Shown: positions 40,696-53,453, counted from the first letter of the stretch. The stretch is DNA of 64,000 bases from Denitratisoma sp. (GCA_032027165.1 JAVSMO010000001.1:1800458-1864457), one strand, 5' to 3'. Notes: generated from the letters alone by a model not told the origin. Made by a program: numbers and translations.

Positions 40696-40713
40696 ATATT
40701 TACGCCTAAATAT
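40696..40713. promoter_or_regulatory. candidate MarR operator, palindrome 1
   Basis: ATATTTA-CGCC-TAAATAT is a perfect 18-bp inverted repeat in the AT-rich gap between the SHP gene and the aromatic-CoA operon. A second palindrome TAAATATTTA is at 40773-40782. Both share the TAAATA half and lie upstream of the operon that contains a MarR gene. Confidence 0.5.
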
Positions 40714-40772
40714 TATCGTTCATTGATATTCCCGGTGGATTTTTTCAGGTGCCGCATTGCGTTTTGCCACCA

Positions 40773-40782
40773 TAAATATTTA
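40773..40782. promoter_or_regulatory. candidate MarR operator, palindrome 2
   Basis: TAAATATTTA, a perfect 10-bp palindrome 60 bp before the start of the monooxygenase/reductase gene, sharing its half-site with the palindrome at 40696. Confidence 0.4.
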
Positions 40783-40841
40783 AACTTAAAATAATTCGGT
40801 AATCGGCCTGAATCAGGCCAAAGTGGAAAGGGGCTCGGGAA

Positions 40842-43124
40842 ATGCGAATTGCGTGCATCGGCGGCGGACCGGCGGGGCTCTACCTCGCCATCCTCATGAA
40901 GAAAGCGGATCCGTCCCACGACATCACGGTCTACGAACGCAACCGCCCCGACGACACCTTCGGCTGGGGCGTCGTCTTCTCCGACGCCACGCTGGGCAAT
41001 TTCCAGGTGGCCGACCCGGAAAGCTACGAGGAGATCACGCGCAACTTCCACCACTGGGACGACTGCGACGTCTTCTTCAAGGGCCGCAGGATCACCTCGG
41101 GCGGCCACGGCTACTGCGGCATCGGCCGCCAGAAGCTGCTCAACATCCTGCAGGCGCGCGCCGCCGCCCTCGGCGTGAAGCAGGTCTTCGAGACCGAGAT
41201 CGACGACGACGCCCAGCTCGCCGGCGCCGACCTGATCGTCGCCGCCGACGGCGTGCACAGCAAGGTGCGCAACAAGTACGCCGAACACTTCCAGCCCGAC
41301 ATCGACGTGCGCAAGTGCCGCTACATCTGGCTCGGCACCCACTTGAAGCTCAACGCCTTCACCTTCATCACCGAGCCCTCCGAGTGGGGCTGGTTCCAGG
41401 TGCACGCCTACCAGTTCGACCGCGACACCAGCACCTTCATCGTCGAGTGCCGCGAGGAAACCTGGCTGGCCGCCGGCCTCGACAAGCTCGACCAGGCCGG
41501 CTCCATCGCCTTCTGCGAGAAGCTGTTCGAGAAGCACCTCAAGGGCAACAAGCTGATGAGCAACGCCCGCCACCTGCGCGGCTCGGCCTGGCTCAACTTC
41601 AACCGCGTCCTCAGCAGGAAGTGGCACCACAAGAACATCGTGCTGATCGGCGACGCGGCGCACACCGCGCACTTCTCCATCGGCTCCGGCACCAAGCTGG
41701 CGATGGAGGACGCCATCGCCCTGTCGAAAACGCTCAACGCCCATCCCGGCGACGTCGAGCGCGCCGTGGCGCTCTACCAGGAGGAGCGCGAGATCGAGGC
41801 GCTCAAGCTGCAGAGCTCGGCGCGCAACCGCATGGAGTGGTTCGAGAACGTGGCGCGCTACGCCCACCTCGAGCCGGAGCAGTTCGCCTACACGCTGCTC
41901 ACCGGCAGCCAGCGCATCGGCCACGAGAACCTGCGCCTGCGCGACAAATCGTATGTGGACAGCGTCGAGACCTGGTTCGCGCAGAAGAGCGGGCTGCCGG
42001 CGAAGCCGCTGCCGCCGATGTTCACCCCTTTCAGGCTGCGCAAGCTCACCCTGAAGAACCGCGTCGTCGTCTCGCCGATGGCCATGTACTCCTGCCGCGA
42101 CGGTCTGCCCGCCGACTTCCTGCTGGTGCACCTCGGCGGCCGTGCACTGGGCGGCGCCGGCCTGGTGATGACCGAGATGACCTGCGTCGCGCCCGACGCG
42201 CGCATCACGCCGGGCTGCGCCGGCCTTTGGAGCGAAGAACACACGCAAGGCTGGAAACGCATCGTCGACTTCGTGCACGGCCATTCGGACGCGAAAATCG
42301 GCCTGCAGCTCGGCCACGCCGGACCGAAGGGCTCGACCCAGCTCGGCTGGGAGGAGATCGACGAGCCGCTGGCCGCGGGCAACTGGCCGCTGATCGCCGC
42401 CTCGGCGGTGCCCTACGGCCCGCGCAACCAGGTGCCGCGTGCCATGACGCGCGCCGACATGGACGCCGTGCGCGAGCAGTTCGTCGCCGCGGCGAAGCGC
42501 GGCGCCTCCGCCGGCTTCGACCTGCTCGAGCTGCATTGCGCCCACGGCTACCTGCTGTCGAGCTTCCTCTGCCCGCTCACCAACAGGCGCACGGACGAGT
42601 ACGGCGGCACGCTCGAAAACCGCCTGCGCTATCCGCTGGAGGTCTTCAAGGCCCTGCGCGCCGCCTGGCCGGAAGACCGGCCGATGACGGTGCGCATCTC
42701 CGCCCACGACTGGGCGCCCGGCGGCAACACGCCGGAGGACGCGGTGGCCATCGCGCGCGCTTTCCAGGCCGCCGGCGCCGACATGATCGACGTCTCCTCC
42801 GGCCAGACCACGCGCGAGGCGCAGCCGGTCTACGGCCGCATGTACCAGACGCCGTTCTCCGACCAGATCCGCAACGAGACCGGCATCGCCACCATCGCGG
42901 TGGGCAACATCTTCGAGGCGGACCACGTCAACTCGATCATCGCCGCCGGGCGCGCCGACCTCTGCGCCATTGCCCGGCCGCACCTTGCCGACCCGGCCTG
43001 GACCCTGCACGCGGCGGCGCAACTCGGCTATGGCGAGGCTGCCTGGCCGAAGCAGTACCTGACCGGCAAGGCCCAGCTCGAGCGCAACCTGGCACGCGCC
43101 GCGCAGCTGGCGATCCGGGCCTGA
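40842..43124 (+). CDS. 2-aminobenzoyl-CoA (or salicylyl-CoA) monooxygenase/reductase, two-domain flavoprotein
   Basis: 760 residues. The N-terminal half is an FAD monooxygenase: [75 protein letters not shown]. The C-terminal half (about 385-760) is an old-yellow-enzyme barrel: [68 protein letters not shown]. This fusion is the hallmark of the Azoarcus evansii 2-aminobenzoyl-CoA monooxygenase/reductase and salicylyl-CoA 5-hydroxylase. It hydroxylates and then reduces the ring of the CoA ester. The neighbouring CoA ligase, dehydrogenase and hydratase fit; choice between the two substrates is not possible from sequence alone. Confidence 0.9.
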   Translation: MRIACIGGGPAGLYLAILMKKADPSHDITVYERNRPDDTFGWGVVFSDATLGNFQVADPESYEEITRNFHHWDDCDVFFKGRRITSGGHGYCGIGRQKLLNILQARAAALGVKQVFETEIDDDAQLAGADLIVAADGVHSKVRNKYAEHFQPDIDVRKCRYIWLGTHLKLNAFTFITEPSEWGWFQVHAYQFDRDTSTFIVECREETWLAAGLDKLDQAGSIAFCEKLFEKHLKGNKLMSNARHLRGSAWLNFNRVLSRKWHHKNIVLIGDAAHTAHFSIGSGTKLAMEDAIALSKTLNAHPGDVERAVALYQEEREIEALKLQSSARNRMEWFENVARYAHLEPEQFAYTLLTGSQRIGHENLRLRDKSYVDSVETWFAQKSGLPAKPLPPMFTPFRLRKLTLKNRVVVSPMAMYSCRDGLPADFLLVHLGGRALGGAGLVMTEMTCVAPDARITPGCAGLWSEEHTQGWKRIVDFVHGHSDAKIGLQLGHAGPKGSTQLGWEEIDEPLAAGNWPLIAASAVPYGPRNQVPRAMTRADMDAVREQFVAAAKRGASAGFDLLELHCAHGYLLSSFLCPLTNRRTDEYGGTLENRLRYPLEVFKALRAAWPEDRPMTVRISAHDWAPGGNTPEDAVAIARAFQAAGADMIDVSSGQTTREAQPVYGRMYQTPFSDQIRNETGIATIAVGNIFEADHVNSIIAAGRADLCAIARPHLADPAWTLHAAAQLGYGEAAWPKQYLTGKAQLERNLARAAQLAIRA

Positions 43125-43155
43125 ACGCTTTTATGCAATCCATGGAGAACCTGAA

Positions 43156-43662
43156 ATGAGCAAACCGAGCAAAACCTCGTCCCAGCGATCCGACCACGAG
43201 ACCCGGGTCACGGACGACCACCACCAGTCGCTGCGCCTGTGGCTGCGCATGCTGGCCTGCACCAACCTGATCGAGGCCTTCATCCGCAGCCAGCTGCGCG
43301 TGAATTTCCAGACCACGCTGCCGCGCTTCGACCTGATGGCGCAACTCGAGCGCAATCCGGACGGCCTCAAGATGGGCGAGCTGTCCAAGCGCATGATGGT
43401 CACCGGCGGCAACGTCACCGGCATCACCGACCAGCTCGTCGCCGAGGGTCTGGTCGTGCGCGAGGACAACCCGAAGGACCGCCGCGCCTACATCGTCAAG
43501 CTGACCAAGGAGGGCCGCCGCGTCTTCCGCGAGTGGGCCGACGAGCACGAGGACTGGATCATCCGCCTGTTCGAGGGCCTCGAAGAGAAGGAAAAGGAAC
43601 AGCTCTACGTCCTGCTCGCCCAGCTCAAACAGCACGTCGCCGGCCTGCATTCGGAAAGTTGA
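43156..43662 (+). CDS. MarR-family transcriptional regulator
   Basis: 168 residues: winged helix with [63 protein letters not shown], the DxRxxxxxLT wing of MarR proteins. It is the second gene of the aromatic-CoA operon, where MarR repressors are typically released by the aryl-CoA intermediate. Candidate operators are the palindromes at 40696 and 40773. Confidence 0.92.
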   Translation: MSKPSKTSSQRSDHETRVTDDHHQSLRLWLRMLACTNLIEAFIRSQLRVNFQTTLPRFDLMAQLERNPDGLKMGELSKRMMVTGGNVTGITDQLVAEGLVVREDNPKDRRAYIVKLTKEGRRVFREWADEHEDWIIRLFEGLEEKEKEQLYVLLAQLKQHVAGLHSES

Positions 43663-43663
43663 G

Positions 43664-45629
<1,966 letters not shown>

Positions 45630-45633
<4 letters not shown>

Positions 45634-47258
45634 GTTGCACGGCCCACATCGACACGTTCGCACGAGACAACCTCCCGCCGCGCGACCAGTGGCCGGAACT
45701 GGTGTTCTCGCGGCCGGAGCTGCAGTACCCGGAGCGCCTCAACTGCGCCGCCGAGCTGCTCGACCGCATGGTCGCCGCCGGCCATGGCGAGCGCCCAGCG
45801 ATCTGGGCGCCGGTGGACGGCAAGCCGGTGCGGTGCACCTACCGCCAGCTGCTCGCCCAGGCCAACCGCATCGCCCGCGCCCTCACCGAGGACCTCGGCC
45901 TGGTGCCGGGCAACCGCGTGCTGCTGCGCGGGCCGAACAACCCGATGATGGCCGCCTGCTGGCTCGGCATCGTCAAGGCCGGCGGCATCGTCGTGGCGAC
46001 CATGCCGCTGCTGCGCGCCAAGGAGCTGACGCAGATCGCCGTCAAGGCGCGCTGCAGCCTCGCCCTGTGCGACGCACGCCTGCTCGACGAGCTGGAACTG
46101 GCGCGGCCCGACTGCCCGGACCTGAAGCGCATCGTCGCCTTCAACAGCGACGGTTCCGCGGCCCTCGAAGCGCTGCTCAAGGACAAGCCCGACAGCTTCG
46201 ACAACGTCGACACGGCGGCCGACGACGTGGCGCTGATCGCCTTCACCTCCGGCACCACCGGCCAACCGAAGGGCACCATGCACTTCCACCGCGACGTGAT
46301 GGCGATGTGCGATGCCTTCCCGCGCTCGGTGCTGAAGCCCGCGCCGGACGACATCTTCTGCGGCACGCCGCCGCTCGCCTTCACCTTCGGCCTGGGCGGC
46401 ATGCTGTGCTTCCCGCTGCGTTTCGGCGCGTCCACGGTGCTGGTGGAGAAGCTGATGCCGGACACGCTGATGCAGACTATCCGCGATTTCAAGGCCACCA
46501 TCTGCTTCACCGCGCCGACCTTCTGGCGCCTGATGGCGCCGCTGGCCGAAAAGGACGGCATCGGCCGCCTGAAGAAATGCGTCTCCGCCGGCGAGGCCCT
46601 GCCCGACGCCACGCGCCAGCTGTGGAAGCAGGCGAGCGGCATCGAGATCATCGACGGCATCGGCGCCACAGAGATGATCCACATCTTCATTTCCTCGCCG
46701 CCGGAGAAAGTCCGCCGCGGCGCCATCGGCCAGGTGGTGCCGGGCTACCACGCCCTCATCGTCGACGACGACGGCAACCCGCTGCCGCCGGGCGAAGTCG
46801 GGCGCCTCGCCGTGCAGGGCCCGACCGGCTGCCGCTATCTCGCCGATCCCCGGCAAAGTCAGTACGTGCAGCACGGCTGGAACCTCACCGGCGACGCTTT
46901 CTCGATGGACGCCGACGGCTACTTCACCTACCAGGCGCGCACCGACGACATGATCATCTCGGCCGGCTACAACATCGCCGGGCCCGAGGTGGAGAGCGCG
47001 CTCCTGCAGCATCCCGCCGTCGCCGAATGCGGCGTGGTCGGCGTGCCCGACGCGGAGCGCGGCCAGATCGTCAAGGCCGTCGTCGTGCTGCGCGAGGGCC
47101 ACCAGCCGGGCGAGGCGCTGGCGCGCGAGCTGCAGGACTTCGTCAAGCGCAGCATCGCCCCCTACAAGTACCCGCGCGCCGTCGAGTTCGTCGACGCGCT
47201 GCCGCGCACGGAAACCGGCAAGCTGCAGCGTTTCCGGCTGCGCCAGGAAAACAGATGA
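45630..47258 (+). CDS. benzoate-CoA ligase family protein (2-aminobenzoate-CoA ligase)
   Basis: 542 residues, AMP-forming. Adenylation motifs are [20 protein letters not shown] (P-loop), [16 protein letters not shown], and [43 protein letters not shown], with the catalytic lysine in [14 protein letters not shown]. Length and [16 protein letters not shown] region resemble the benzoate/2-aminobenzoate CoA ligases. The start is GTG 45630, overlapping the upstream stop (GTGA). It provides the aryl-CoA for the flavoenzyme at 40842. Confidence 0.9.
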
Positions 47259-47728
47259 GCGAACTGCACTGCCGCATCCTCGGCGACACCTTTTACAGCG
47301 ACATGCTGGTGCGCTTTTCGCACTGCGACCCGGCCGGCATCGTCTTCTACCCGCAGTACTTCATCATGTTCAACGGCCTGGTGGAGGACTGGTTCAACCA
47401 GGGCCTGGGCGTCAACTACGCCCGCTACATCACCGAACACCGCCTCGGCTTTCCCATCGTCAAGCTCGAATGCGACTTCGTCGCGCCCTCGAAGATCGGC
47501 GAGATCATCACCCTCGGCCTGAAGCTGGAGCGGCTGGGAAAGAGTTCCATGGAGATCGCCGTCGACTGCCGCCACGCGCAGGAGGAGCGGCTGCGCGCGA
47601 GATTCGTGCTGGTTGCCATGAACCTCGATCGGCAGCGCGCGCAGCCCCTGCCCGAAGACCTGCGCGCCCTGATGCTGGCATTCCAACAAGGACAATTCGA
47701 CATAAATAACCACAGGAGAGACTCATGA
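47255..47728 (+). CDS. acyl-CoA thioesterase, 4-hydroxybenzoyl-CoA type
   Basis: 157 residues of the hot-dog fold with the 4HBT signature FSHCDPAGIVFYPQYFIMFNGLVEDWF, where the Asp is catalytic. It also has LGFPIVKLECDFVAPSKIGEIITL. It may release CoA from dead-end intermediates. ATGA overlaps on both sides tie it to the ligase and RidA genes. Confidence 0.92.
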   Translation: MSELHCRILGDTFYSDMLVRFSHCDPAGIVFYPQYFIMFNGLVEDWFNQGLGVNYARYITEHRLGFPIVKLECDFVAPSKIGEIITLGLKLERLGKSSMEIAVDCRHAQEERLRARFVLVAMNLDRQRAQPLPEDLRALMLAFQQGQFDINNHRRDS

Positions 47729-48120
47729 TCCAGATGTTCAACCCGCCCGAGTGGCAGCGGCCGAAGGGCTATTCGAACGGCGTCACCGCCTACGGCCAGA
47801 TGATCTTCGTCGCCGGCCAGGTGGGCTGGGACAGCAGCGAGGTGTTCCAGACCGACGACCTGGTCGGCCAGGTGCGCCAGGCCCTCACCAACATCGTCGC
47901 CATCCTCGCCGAGGCCGGCGCCAAGCCCGAGCACATCGTGCGCATGAACTGGTATCTCGCCGACAAGGACGAGTACAACGCCCGCCTGGCCGAGATCGGC
48001 GCCGCCTACCGCGAACTGATCGGCCGCCACTTCCCGGCGATGACCGCGCTGCAGGTGGCCGGCTTCGTCGAGGACGGCGCCAAGGTGGAGATCGAGGTCA
48101 CCGCAATGCTCCCTGCTTGA
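47725..48120 (+). CDS. RidA/YjgF-family protein
   Basis: 131 residues: GYSNGVTAYGQMIFVAGQVGWDSS, LTNIVAILAEAGAKPEHIVRMNWYLADKDEYNARLAEIGAAYRELIGRHFPAMTALQVAGFVEDGAKVEIEVTAML. RidA proteins hydrolyse reactive enamines/imines. After ring reduction of aminobenzoyl-CoA an enamine/imine forms, so a deaminase role in this pathway is plausible; this is inference. The catalytic arginine of RidA is not in the usual IEIEAIA context here. Confidence 0.88.
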   Translation: MIQMFNPPEWQRPKGYSNGVTAYGQMIFVAGQVGWDSSEVFQTDDLVGQVRQALTNIVAILAEAGAKPEHIVRMNWYLADKDEYNARLAEIGAAYRELIGRHFPAMTALQVAGFVEDGAKVEIEVTAMLPA

Positions 48121-48180
48121 CGGACGGCAGGTCCGGCGGACGAGCGGATCGGCTATCCTGACGGCACGGAGATCCGTGCC

Positions 48181-49029
48181 ATGACCTTGACCCCTGCCGA
48201 ACTCGACCGCCAGTACAATGCCCGCGCCGCGGTGCCGGAGCACCCGGAGATCCTCGCGCGCTGGGCGGCCCGCTCCGCACAGGCACGGCAGGAACGGCAC
48301 TGCGAAACCGGCTACTACTACGGCGCCTCGCCCGCGGAGACCCTCGACTTCTTTCCGGCGCGCAAGCCCGGTGCCCCGCTCCTCGTCTTCATCCACGGCG
48401 GCTGGTGGCGTTCCCTCGACAAGCAGGACTTCTCCTTCATCGCTCCCGCCTTCGTCGACGCCGGCGCCGCGGTGGCCCTCATCAACTATTCGCTGGCGCC
48501 AAAAGCGCGCATCGAGCAGATCGTCCGGCAGTCCCTGCGCGCCTGCGCCTGGTGCTGGCGCAACGCCGCCGGCCTTGGCGTCCATCCCGACCGCATCCAT
48601 GTTGCCGGCCATTCCGCCGGCGGCCACCTGGCGGCGATGATGCTGGCGGCCGACTGGCCGGCCTGGGCGCCGGACCTGCCGCCGCAGCTGCTGCGCAGCG
48701 GGCTGGCCGTCTCCGGCGTCTTCGACCTGGAGCCGGTCGCGCGCACGCCGTTCCTGCAGCGGGACCTCAAGCTGGGCAAGGCGGCGGCGCGGCGCGTCAG
48801 CCCGGTGCGCTACCGGCCGCCGCGCAGCGTGCCCCTGCACACCGCCGTCGGCAGCCACGAGAGCGGGGAGTTCCACCGCCAGGCCGGACTCATCCGCAGC
48901 GCCTGGCCGCATTGTGCCGGCAGCCACCTGACGCTCGAGGGACTCAACCACTTCACCGTCGTCGAGGCCCTCGGCGACCCGGCCAGCCCGCTGCACCGCC
49001 ATGCCCTGCGCATGATGCGGCTCGCATGA
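48181..49029 (+). CDS. alpha/beta hydrolase, arylformamidase-like
   Basis: 282 residues with HGGWW (LLVFIHGGWWRSLDKQDFSFIAPAFV), the motif of kynurenine formamidases and related esterases, GHSAGGHLAAMM (nucleophile Ser), and a His near LEGLNHFTVVEAL. N-formylkynurenine hydrolysis would feed tryptophan carbon into anthranilate, the likely substrate of this operon. Other amide or ester substrates are possible. It is 60 bp from ridA, so probably the same transcript. Confidence 0.82.
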   Translation: MTLTPAELDRQYNARAAVPEHPEILARWAARSAQARQERHCETGYYYGASPAETLDFFPARKPGAPLLVFIHGGWWRSLDKQDFSFIAPAFVDAGAAVALINYSLAPKARIEQIVRQSLRACAWCWRNAAGLGVHPDRIHVAGHSAGGHLAAMMLAADWPAWAPDLPPQLLRSGLAVSGVFDLEPVARTPFLQRDLKLGKAAARRVSPVRYRPPRSVPLHTAVGSHESGEFHRQAGLIRSAWPHCAGSHLTLEGLNHFTVVEALGDPASPLHRHALRMMRLA

Positions 49030-49034
49030 GTGCG

Positions 49035-49064
49035 TTGTCCGCACCGAGCGCGTGCGGGTAGAAT
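49035..49064 (+). promoter_or_regulatory. possible sigma70 promoter of the sigma54-activator gene
   Basis: TTGTCC - 18 bp - TAGAAT, with the -10 ending 17 bp before the start at 49082. Confidence 0.4.
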
Positions 49065-49081
49065 CCCCGCCAGGGGATTCC

Positions 49082-50410
<1,329 letters not shown>

Positions 50411-50446
50411 TTCGAAAAGCTTTTCTCCAGACCTGCAATAGGCCGG

Positions 50447-50466
50447 ATGTTGGCGCTTGCCAACAT
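50447..50466. promoter_or_regulatory. upstream activator palindrome A
   Basis: ATGTTGGC-GCTT-GCCAACAT, a perfect 20-bp inverted repeat 37 bp past the activator gene. It fits the half-site pattern TGTY-N10-RACA known for GlrR. Its centre is 66 bp from palindrome B. Confidence 0.75.
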
Positions 50467-50511
50467 TGCAACCTATTGATTTTTATATTTTTGTTTTAAT
50501 TGACCCATGGC

Positions 50512-50533
50512 AGTGTTGGGATTTGCCAACACT
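50512..50533. promoter_or_regulatory. upstream activator palindrome B
   Basis: AGTGTTGG-N6-CCAACACT, with core TGTTGGG-ATTT-GCCAACA. Centre 88 bp upstream of the -12 GC of the sigma54 promoter. Confidence 0.72.
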
Positions 50534-50597
50534 CTTGAGTCTTCCTGTCTTCGAAGTTTTACATTAACTATTTGTAATCATTAAAAAATAACAACCA

Positions 50598-50611
50598 GGC
50601 ACGGTCATTGC
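50598..50611 (+). promoter_or_regulatory. sigma54 promoter of the globin operon
   Basis: GGCACGGTCATTGC: -24 GG and -12 GC separated by the invariant spacing (GG at 50598-50599, GC at 50610-50611), within the consensus TGGCACG-N4-TTGC. The surrounding DNA is AT-rich, as expected for a bent promoter region. Confidence 0.82.
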
Positions 50612-50661
50612 GAAGTAACGGGCGGACTCCATCATCGCCCCGAAAAATGAAAGGACCGGCC

Positions 50662-51105
50662 ATGAAAACAGAACAGATCCGTCTCATCCGCGCCAACTGG
50701 GAAGAGATCCACCCCAATGCCCGGCTCGCCGGCCGCCTGTTCTACACCAAGCTGTTCCTCATCGAGCCCTCGCTCAGCGAGCATTTCCGCAACAACGCGG
50801 AAGAGCAGACCCAGCGCCTGATGCGGGCCCTCGGCATCGCGGTCTACGGCCTCGGCCAGCCCAGGGTGCTGGAGCCCCTGCTGCACAACCTCGCCGAGCA
50901 TCACGCCATGGCTGGCGTGAAGGGCAGCCACTACGACGCCGTCGGCAAGGCGCTGCTGTGGACCCTGAAGATCGTCCTCGGCGAGAAATACACCGAGGAA
51001 GCCGCCCGTGCGTGGGAGCATCTGTATGCCGGGATCACCCGGACCTTGCGCGACGCCATGCGGAATGATGCTGCCGGCGCGACGGCGCTGCGCGCGGCGG
51101 CCTGA
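50662..51105 (+). CDS. single-domain globin
   Basis: 147 residues of the flavohaemoglobin-type single-domain globin family. Segments are QIRLIRANWEEIHPNARLAGRLFYTKLFLIEPSLSEHF, a distal Phe/Gln region, and the proximal-His helix LEPLLHNLAEHHAMAGVKGSHYDAVGKALLWTLKIVLGEKYTEEAARAW. It has no FAD or NAD domain. It probably binds O2 or NO. Start at 50662 follows AAAGGA; a second ATG at 50647 is less well placed. It is the first gene after the sigma54 promoter. Confidence 0.9.
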   Translation: MKTEQIRLIRANWEEIHPNARLAGRLFYTKLFLIEPSLSEHFRNNAEEQTQRLMRALGIAVYGLGQPRVLEPLLHNLAEHHAMAGVKGSHYDAVGKALLWTLKIVLGEKYTEEAARAWEHLYAGITRTLRDAMRNDAAGATALRAAA

Positions 51106-51116
51106 GGGGCGGGGCC

Positions 51117-51563
51117 ATGTCGATCGCCACCTGGAGCGTCCGGCCGAAGGCCCTCGCGGTGCCGCCGTTCGCGCGCAGCCGCGCCTTCCTCGATGTCGCC
51201 GAAAGCTCGGCCGACATGATCGCCGTGCTCGACGCGGCCGGGCGCCGGCTCTACGCCAATGCCTCCTTCGGCAGGCTGCTGTCCCGCGCCGAATACATCG
51301 CCGGCAGCGACTCCTTCGGCCACATCCATCCCGAGGACCGCTCCCGCGTGCGCAAGCTGTTCATGCGCGTGCTGTCCGAGCGCCGCGGGCAGCGCCTGCG
51401 CTACCGCATCGTCGACCGCCACGGCAACGTGCACCACATCGAGTCGCACTCCCACGTCGTGGCCGGCGATGACGGCGATGCCCCGCGCGTCCTGGTCATC
51501 TCCTGGGAGCCCCGCAGGGCGACCGGCGCAGCCGACGACTTCGGGCAATTGCGCGCCGCCTGA
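51117..51563 (+). CDS. stand-alone PAS domain protein
   Basis: 148 residues consisting almost only of one PAS domain: FLDVAESSADMIAVLDAAGRRLYANASFGRLL ... GSDSFGHIHPEDRSRVRKLF ... RYRIVDRHGNVHHIESHSHVVAG. It is very like the PAS of the kinase encoded next (SADMIAVLDA / STSDMIAVLDAE), so the pair probably arose by duplication. It lacks any output domain and may act as a sensory adapter or a competitor for the kinase PAS dimer; that is inference. Confidence 0.82.
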   Translation: MSIATWSVRPKALAVPPFARSRAFLDVAESSADMIAVLDAAGRRLYANASFGRLLSRAEYIAGSDSFGHIHPEDRSRVRKLFMRVLSERRGQRLRYRIVDRHGNVHHIESHSHVVAGDDGDAPRVLVISWEPRRATGAADDFGQLRAA

Positions 51564-51592
51564 GCGCGCGCCCGGCGGCAGAGGGGAACCGC

Positions 51593-52876
51593 ATGCTGCA
51601 GAAACGCTCGCCTGTCTGGACGGCTGCGGACACCGCCGCGCCCGGGCTGGACGAACACTGCTTCCATGCCGTTGCCGACAGCACGTCGGACATGATCGCC
51701 GTGCTCGACGCCGAGGGCCGCCGCCTGTATGCCAATCCCGCCCTTGCCCGGCTGCTGGGGGAAACCGGCAGCCTGGTCGGCACCGATTCCTTTCTCGACA
51801 TCCATCCCGACGACCGCGATCGCATGCGCGCCCTGTTCAGGCAGGTCGCGACCCAGGGCAGCGGCGCGCGCGCCGAATACCGCCTCATCGATGGCCGCGG
51901 CGGGACGTGCTTCCTCGAGTCCCAGTCCAACGTCGTCTGCGACGGCAGCGAGCCGCTGCGCGTGGTGGTGGTGTCGCGCGACGTGACCGAACGGCGGCGG
52001 TTGGAGGACACGCTCTCCCGCCTCAACCGGGAGCTGGAGTCGCGCATCGAGGCGCGCACGGCGCAGCTCTCCGCCGCCAAGGGCCAGCTGGAAGGCACCG
52101 TGGCCGAGCTGCAGGCGGCGCACGGCGAACTGCGGACGCGCGAAGAGGACGCCCGCCGCGCGCTGGAACGGGCGCGCGAGCTGCACGAGCTGAAGCTGCG
52201 CTTCGTGTCGATGACCAACCACGAGTTCCGCACGCCGCTCACCACGATCCTCTCCGCTTCGGAGCTGCTGCGCACCTATGACGGGCGCTTCTCGGAGAAG
52301 GAACGCCTCGAAATCCTGGACGACATCCGCAGCGCCGTCGGCCGCATGACCTTGATGCTCGACCAGGTGCTCACGATCAGCCGGTCCGACGCCGGCCGGC
52401 TGGAGTTCCAGCCCGAGCCGGTGTCCGTCACCGGGTTCGCGCGCGACCTGCTCGGCAAGCTGGAAAAGGCCGCCCTCGGCAGCCATCGCTTCGCCCTCGA
52501 ATCGCAGGCGGCGGAAACGACCCGCCCGCTCGACGCCAGGCTGCTGACCCTGATCCTGCAGAACCTGCTCTCCAATGCAGTCAAGTACTCCGCCCACGGC
52601 AGCCAGGTCACGCTGCGGGTTGCCGCGGAGGCGGCCGCCACGGTATTCGAGGTTGCCGACGAGGGCATCGGCATCCCCGAGGAAGACCGGGCGAACCTGT
52701 TCAAGACCTTCTTCCGCGGCAGCAACGTCGGCCGGATTGCCGGCACCGGACTCGGCCTCGCCATCGTCAAGCGTGCGGTGCAGCGGCATGGCGGCGCCAT
52801 CGCCTGCGAAAGCGTCCTGGGCGGCGGCTCCCGCTTCATCGTGCGCATTCCGCTTGTGCCGGGACCGGCCGCCTGA
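51593..52876 (+). CDS. soluble PAS histidine kinase
   Basis: 427 residues without membrane segments. PAS at about 20-135, a coiled coil at about 140-195 (LNRELESRIEARTAQLSAAKGQLEGTVAELQAAH), HisKA with RFVSMTNHEFRTPLTTILSASELL, and HATPase with NLLSNAVKYSAHGSQVTL, DEGIGIPEEDR and GTGLGLAIVKRAVQRHGG. It is in the same operon as the globin and the PAS protein. It is the best local candidate to phosphorylate the sigma54 activator at 49082, though kinase-regulator pairing is inferred. Confidence 0.9.
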   Translation: MLQKRSPVWTAADTAAPGLDEHCFHAVADSTSDMIAVLDAEGRRLYANPALARLLGETGSLVGTDSFLDIHPDDRDRMRALFRQVATQGSGARAEYRLIDGRGGTCFLESQSNVVCDGSEPLRVVVVSRDVTERRRLEDTLSRLNRELESRIEARTAQLSAAKGQLEGTVAELQAAHGELRTREEDARRALERARELHELKLRFVSMTNHEFRTPLTTILSASELLRTYDGRFSEKERLEILDDIRSAVGRMTLMLDQVLTISRSDAGRLEFQPEPVSVTGFARDLLGKLEKAALGSHRFALESQAAETTRPLDARLLTLILQNLLSNAVKYSAHGSQVTLRVAAEAAATVFEVADEGIGIPEEDRANLFKTFFRGSNVGRIAGTGLGLAIVKRAVQRHGGAIACESVLGGGSRFIVRIPLVPGPAA

Positions 52877-52904
52877 AAATCCCCCGACAGGAAAATCATC
52901 CCCC

Positions 52905-53453
52905 ATGCAAAAGGAAACCGTCGTTCTGCTCCATGCCGCGTCGCTCGCGGGCCCCCTGTCCCTGCTCGCCGATCGACTGGCCGCCACGCACCGCGTCATC
53001 CGCGTCGGCCTGGACGCTGGCGCCGCACAACCGGCATCGAACCTGGCCGGACTGCTCGGCGGCGGTGCGGCGGCACATCTGGTCGCACAGGGCCCGGCCC
53101 TTGGGCATGCGCTGGGGCTGGCACAGGCCTGCCCGGATCGCATCTCCAGCCTGGCGCTCATCGAGCCCGTGCAAGCAGGCCGGACGTCATCCGCTGCGGT
53201 CTTCGGCATCGCCCAGCCCGTCTGCCTGGTCGGACGGATCCTCAGCGGGCTGCGCGTGCATGCCGAGATGCGCCGGCTCGGCGACGCCCTGGCAAACGCC
53301 GAACAGCACTTCTTCATCGACGATCCGACCGACGTGCGGGCGACCGACAGGAGCATCGCCGAACTGGTCCTCGCCTTCCTGCACCGTCACGGCAACGACG
53401 GCCGGCGCATGTCGGCGCCGCCTTTCCTGCGGGAATGCAGTCTGGCCGCGTAA
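52905..53453 (+). CDS. alpha/beta-hydrolase-like protein lacking the nucleophile
   Basis: 182 residues. The first half reads like an alpha/beta hydrolase: VVLLHAASLAGPLSLLADRLAATHRVIRVGLD and then LVAQGPALGHALGLAQACPDRISSLALIEP, where the usual GxSxG elbow is GPALG with no serine. The cap and C-terminal part are short. It is probably a non-catalytic relative. Start ATG 52905 follows GACAGGAAAATC. It ends before a terminator and is the last gene of the sigma54 operon. Confidence 0.6.
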   Translation: MQKETVVLLHAASLAGPLSLLADRLAATHRVIRVGLDAGAAQPASNLAGLLGGGAAAHLVAQGPALGHALGLAQACPDRISSLALIEPVQAGRTSSAAVFGIAQPVCLVGRILSGLRVHAEMRRLGDALANAEQHFFIDDPTDVRATDRSIAELVLAFLHRHGNDGRRMSAPPFLRECSLAA

